Assembly (NCBI RefSeq): GCF_003352045.1
Contig: NZ_CP025815.1
Span: forward strand, 2,232,001-2,296,000
Reading direction: 5' to 3'
Length of the DNA stretch: 64,000 nucleotides
DNA from: Sulfitobacter sp. JL08
GTDB lineage: Bacteria; Pseudomonadota; Alphaproteobacteria; Rhodobacterales; Rhodobacteraceae
Part shown: piece by piece, positions 63,351 to 64,000 of the stretch
Position numbering within the stretch: the stretch's first letter is position 1
Layout: every line of letters begins with the position of its first letter
Program-made: the position numbers and the translations under genes
Notes under the pieces: model-generated
The model's database searches: none
What the model saw: the letters and a program-made list of their open reading frames with translations, nothing else
Told to the model about the DNA's origin: nothing

Positions 63351-64000
63351 TGCGGCGCAAATTCAGTTTGACACGATCCCCAGTTTTCTGGGCGTGCCTG
63401 TTGGCGATCTAGAAGACCTCGTGCCTGGGCAGGTCGCGATAGCAGGGTATTTTTGTGACAACCTCAGCCGACCAGCAGCAGAGCAACGCTATCTCGCAAG
63501 GCAGCTGCGATATGCCTCCGGGCACGGAAAAGCCCCCGCAAATGCCATTGACCTGGGGGATGTGAATGTATTTCCGCTTGAGCCGGACAAGCATTTTTCC
63601 GCAGTGGTTTCGCAATGTGTGGCGGTTCTGGAAACCGGTGCGCGACTGGTGCTGGTTGGCGGCGATTCCAGCGGCCTAAAGGCGCTTGGTACCGCTGCAC
63701 GACAGGTCACAGGGGCGGATGTTCCTGTCATTGAGGTGACCGGGGGCATTGCGGGCAATCTGCCCAACGTACAACCGGTTATCCTGTCTGTGGATTTACA
63801 AGAGCTGGCGGCCAATTGGGTGTCGCACCCGCACCGCCTGGCTGGGCTGTCACCCGCACAGATGGCCGCGCAGATTGTCGCCACCCCAGGCAACGTAATC
63901 GCCGCAGCAATTTACGGGCTTGCCCCGGCACTGGACAATCGTGGCAGCACGGAAGTCCGCGCCGCACTGGCGATCTTGCGGGAGGTGTCTGACCGCCTTG
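63343..64000 (+). CDS. Second arginase-fold protein, degenerate, 3' end outside the window
   Basis: 219 residues are visible, from ATG 63343, overlapping the previous stop. The sequence VGGDSSGLKALG (106-117) keeps GGD but not the histidine, ILSVDLQELAANW replaces the SxDxDxxDP motif, and IYGLAPALDNRGSTEV parallels TGLAPALDTRGMSEL of the partner. The two proteins are therefore distant relatives, each without a full metal site, and probably assemble with each other. The remaining C-terminal part is beyond base 64000. Confidence 0.72.
   Translation, partial: MGDAAQIQFDTIPSFLGVPVGDLEDLVPGQVAIAGYFCDNLSRPAAEQRYLARQLRYASGHGKAPANAIDLGDVNVFPLEPDKHFSAVVSQCVAVLETGARLVLVGGDSSGLKALGTAARQVTGADVPVIEVTGGIAGNLPNVQPVILSVDLQELAANWVSHPHRLAGLSPAQMAAQIVATPGNVIAAAIYGLAPALDNRGSTEVRAALAILREVSDRL

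Overview
The window looks like the chromosome of a marine Rhodobacteraceae (Roseobacter-group alphaproteobacterium). The evidence is the purC-purS-purQ and purM-purN arrangements, a DUF1476 ATP-synthase zeta subunit, RNase E with a large acidic insertion, a split B12-dependent methionine synthase neighbourhood (homocysteine methyltransferase, separate corrinoid protein, DUF1638 protein), a VPLPA-CTERM surface protein and a polyamine-type ABC transporter. GC content and codon use are high and uniform outside 21.8-57.2 kb, and visibly lower inside that interval.

Core region 1 (1-21.8 kb): P450-like partial gene, alpha/beta hydrolase, ccdA, tusA-like gene, rne, dctD/dctB, purQ/purS/purC, zeta subunit, homocysteine methyltransferase, PA0069-type radical SAM gene, corrinoid protein, DUF1638 gene, sufE, lipoprotein, rnd, purN/purM, a CAT tRNA, an EnvZ-like kinase, an MBL hydrolase and tRNA-Asn(GTT).

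Genomic island (21,825-57,202): about 35.4 kb inserted in the 3' part of tRNA-Asn. The last 51 bp of the tRNA (21825-21875) recur exactly at 57152-57202, next to a tyrosine integrase, and the original tRNA terminator lies just beyond the right copy. The right 6.5 kb is an integration/replication module: integrase, several overlapping small genes, an AEP-like primase, a DUF5906-type helicase and a DUF5681 gene. The rest is cargo and insertion sequences (two IS5-type, two IS110, one IS3). Cargo includes a cupin, a second-type bS21 gene, four class III nucleotide cyclases of differing architecture, a cysteine synthase, a MobA-like flavin hydroxylase, two secreted lyase/lectin-fold proteins, a SYLF protein, a truncated MFS gene, a serine recombinase, a VPLPA-CTERM protein and a secreted nuclease. 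Many cargo genes are separated by copies of one non-coding repeat, all in the same orientation.

Core region 2 (57.2-64 kb): a putrescine/spermidine-type ABC transporter operon (binding protein, ATPase, two permeases), an IclR regulator on the opposite strand, and two overlapping genes for arginase-fold proteins that have lost the canonical metal-binding residues. The second of these runs off the end. This last locus and the repeat-punctuated island are the best candidates for undescribed biology.
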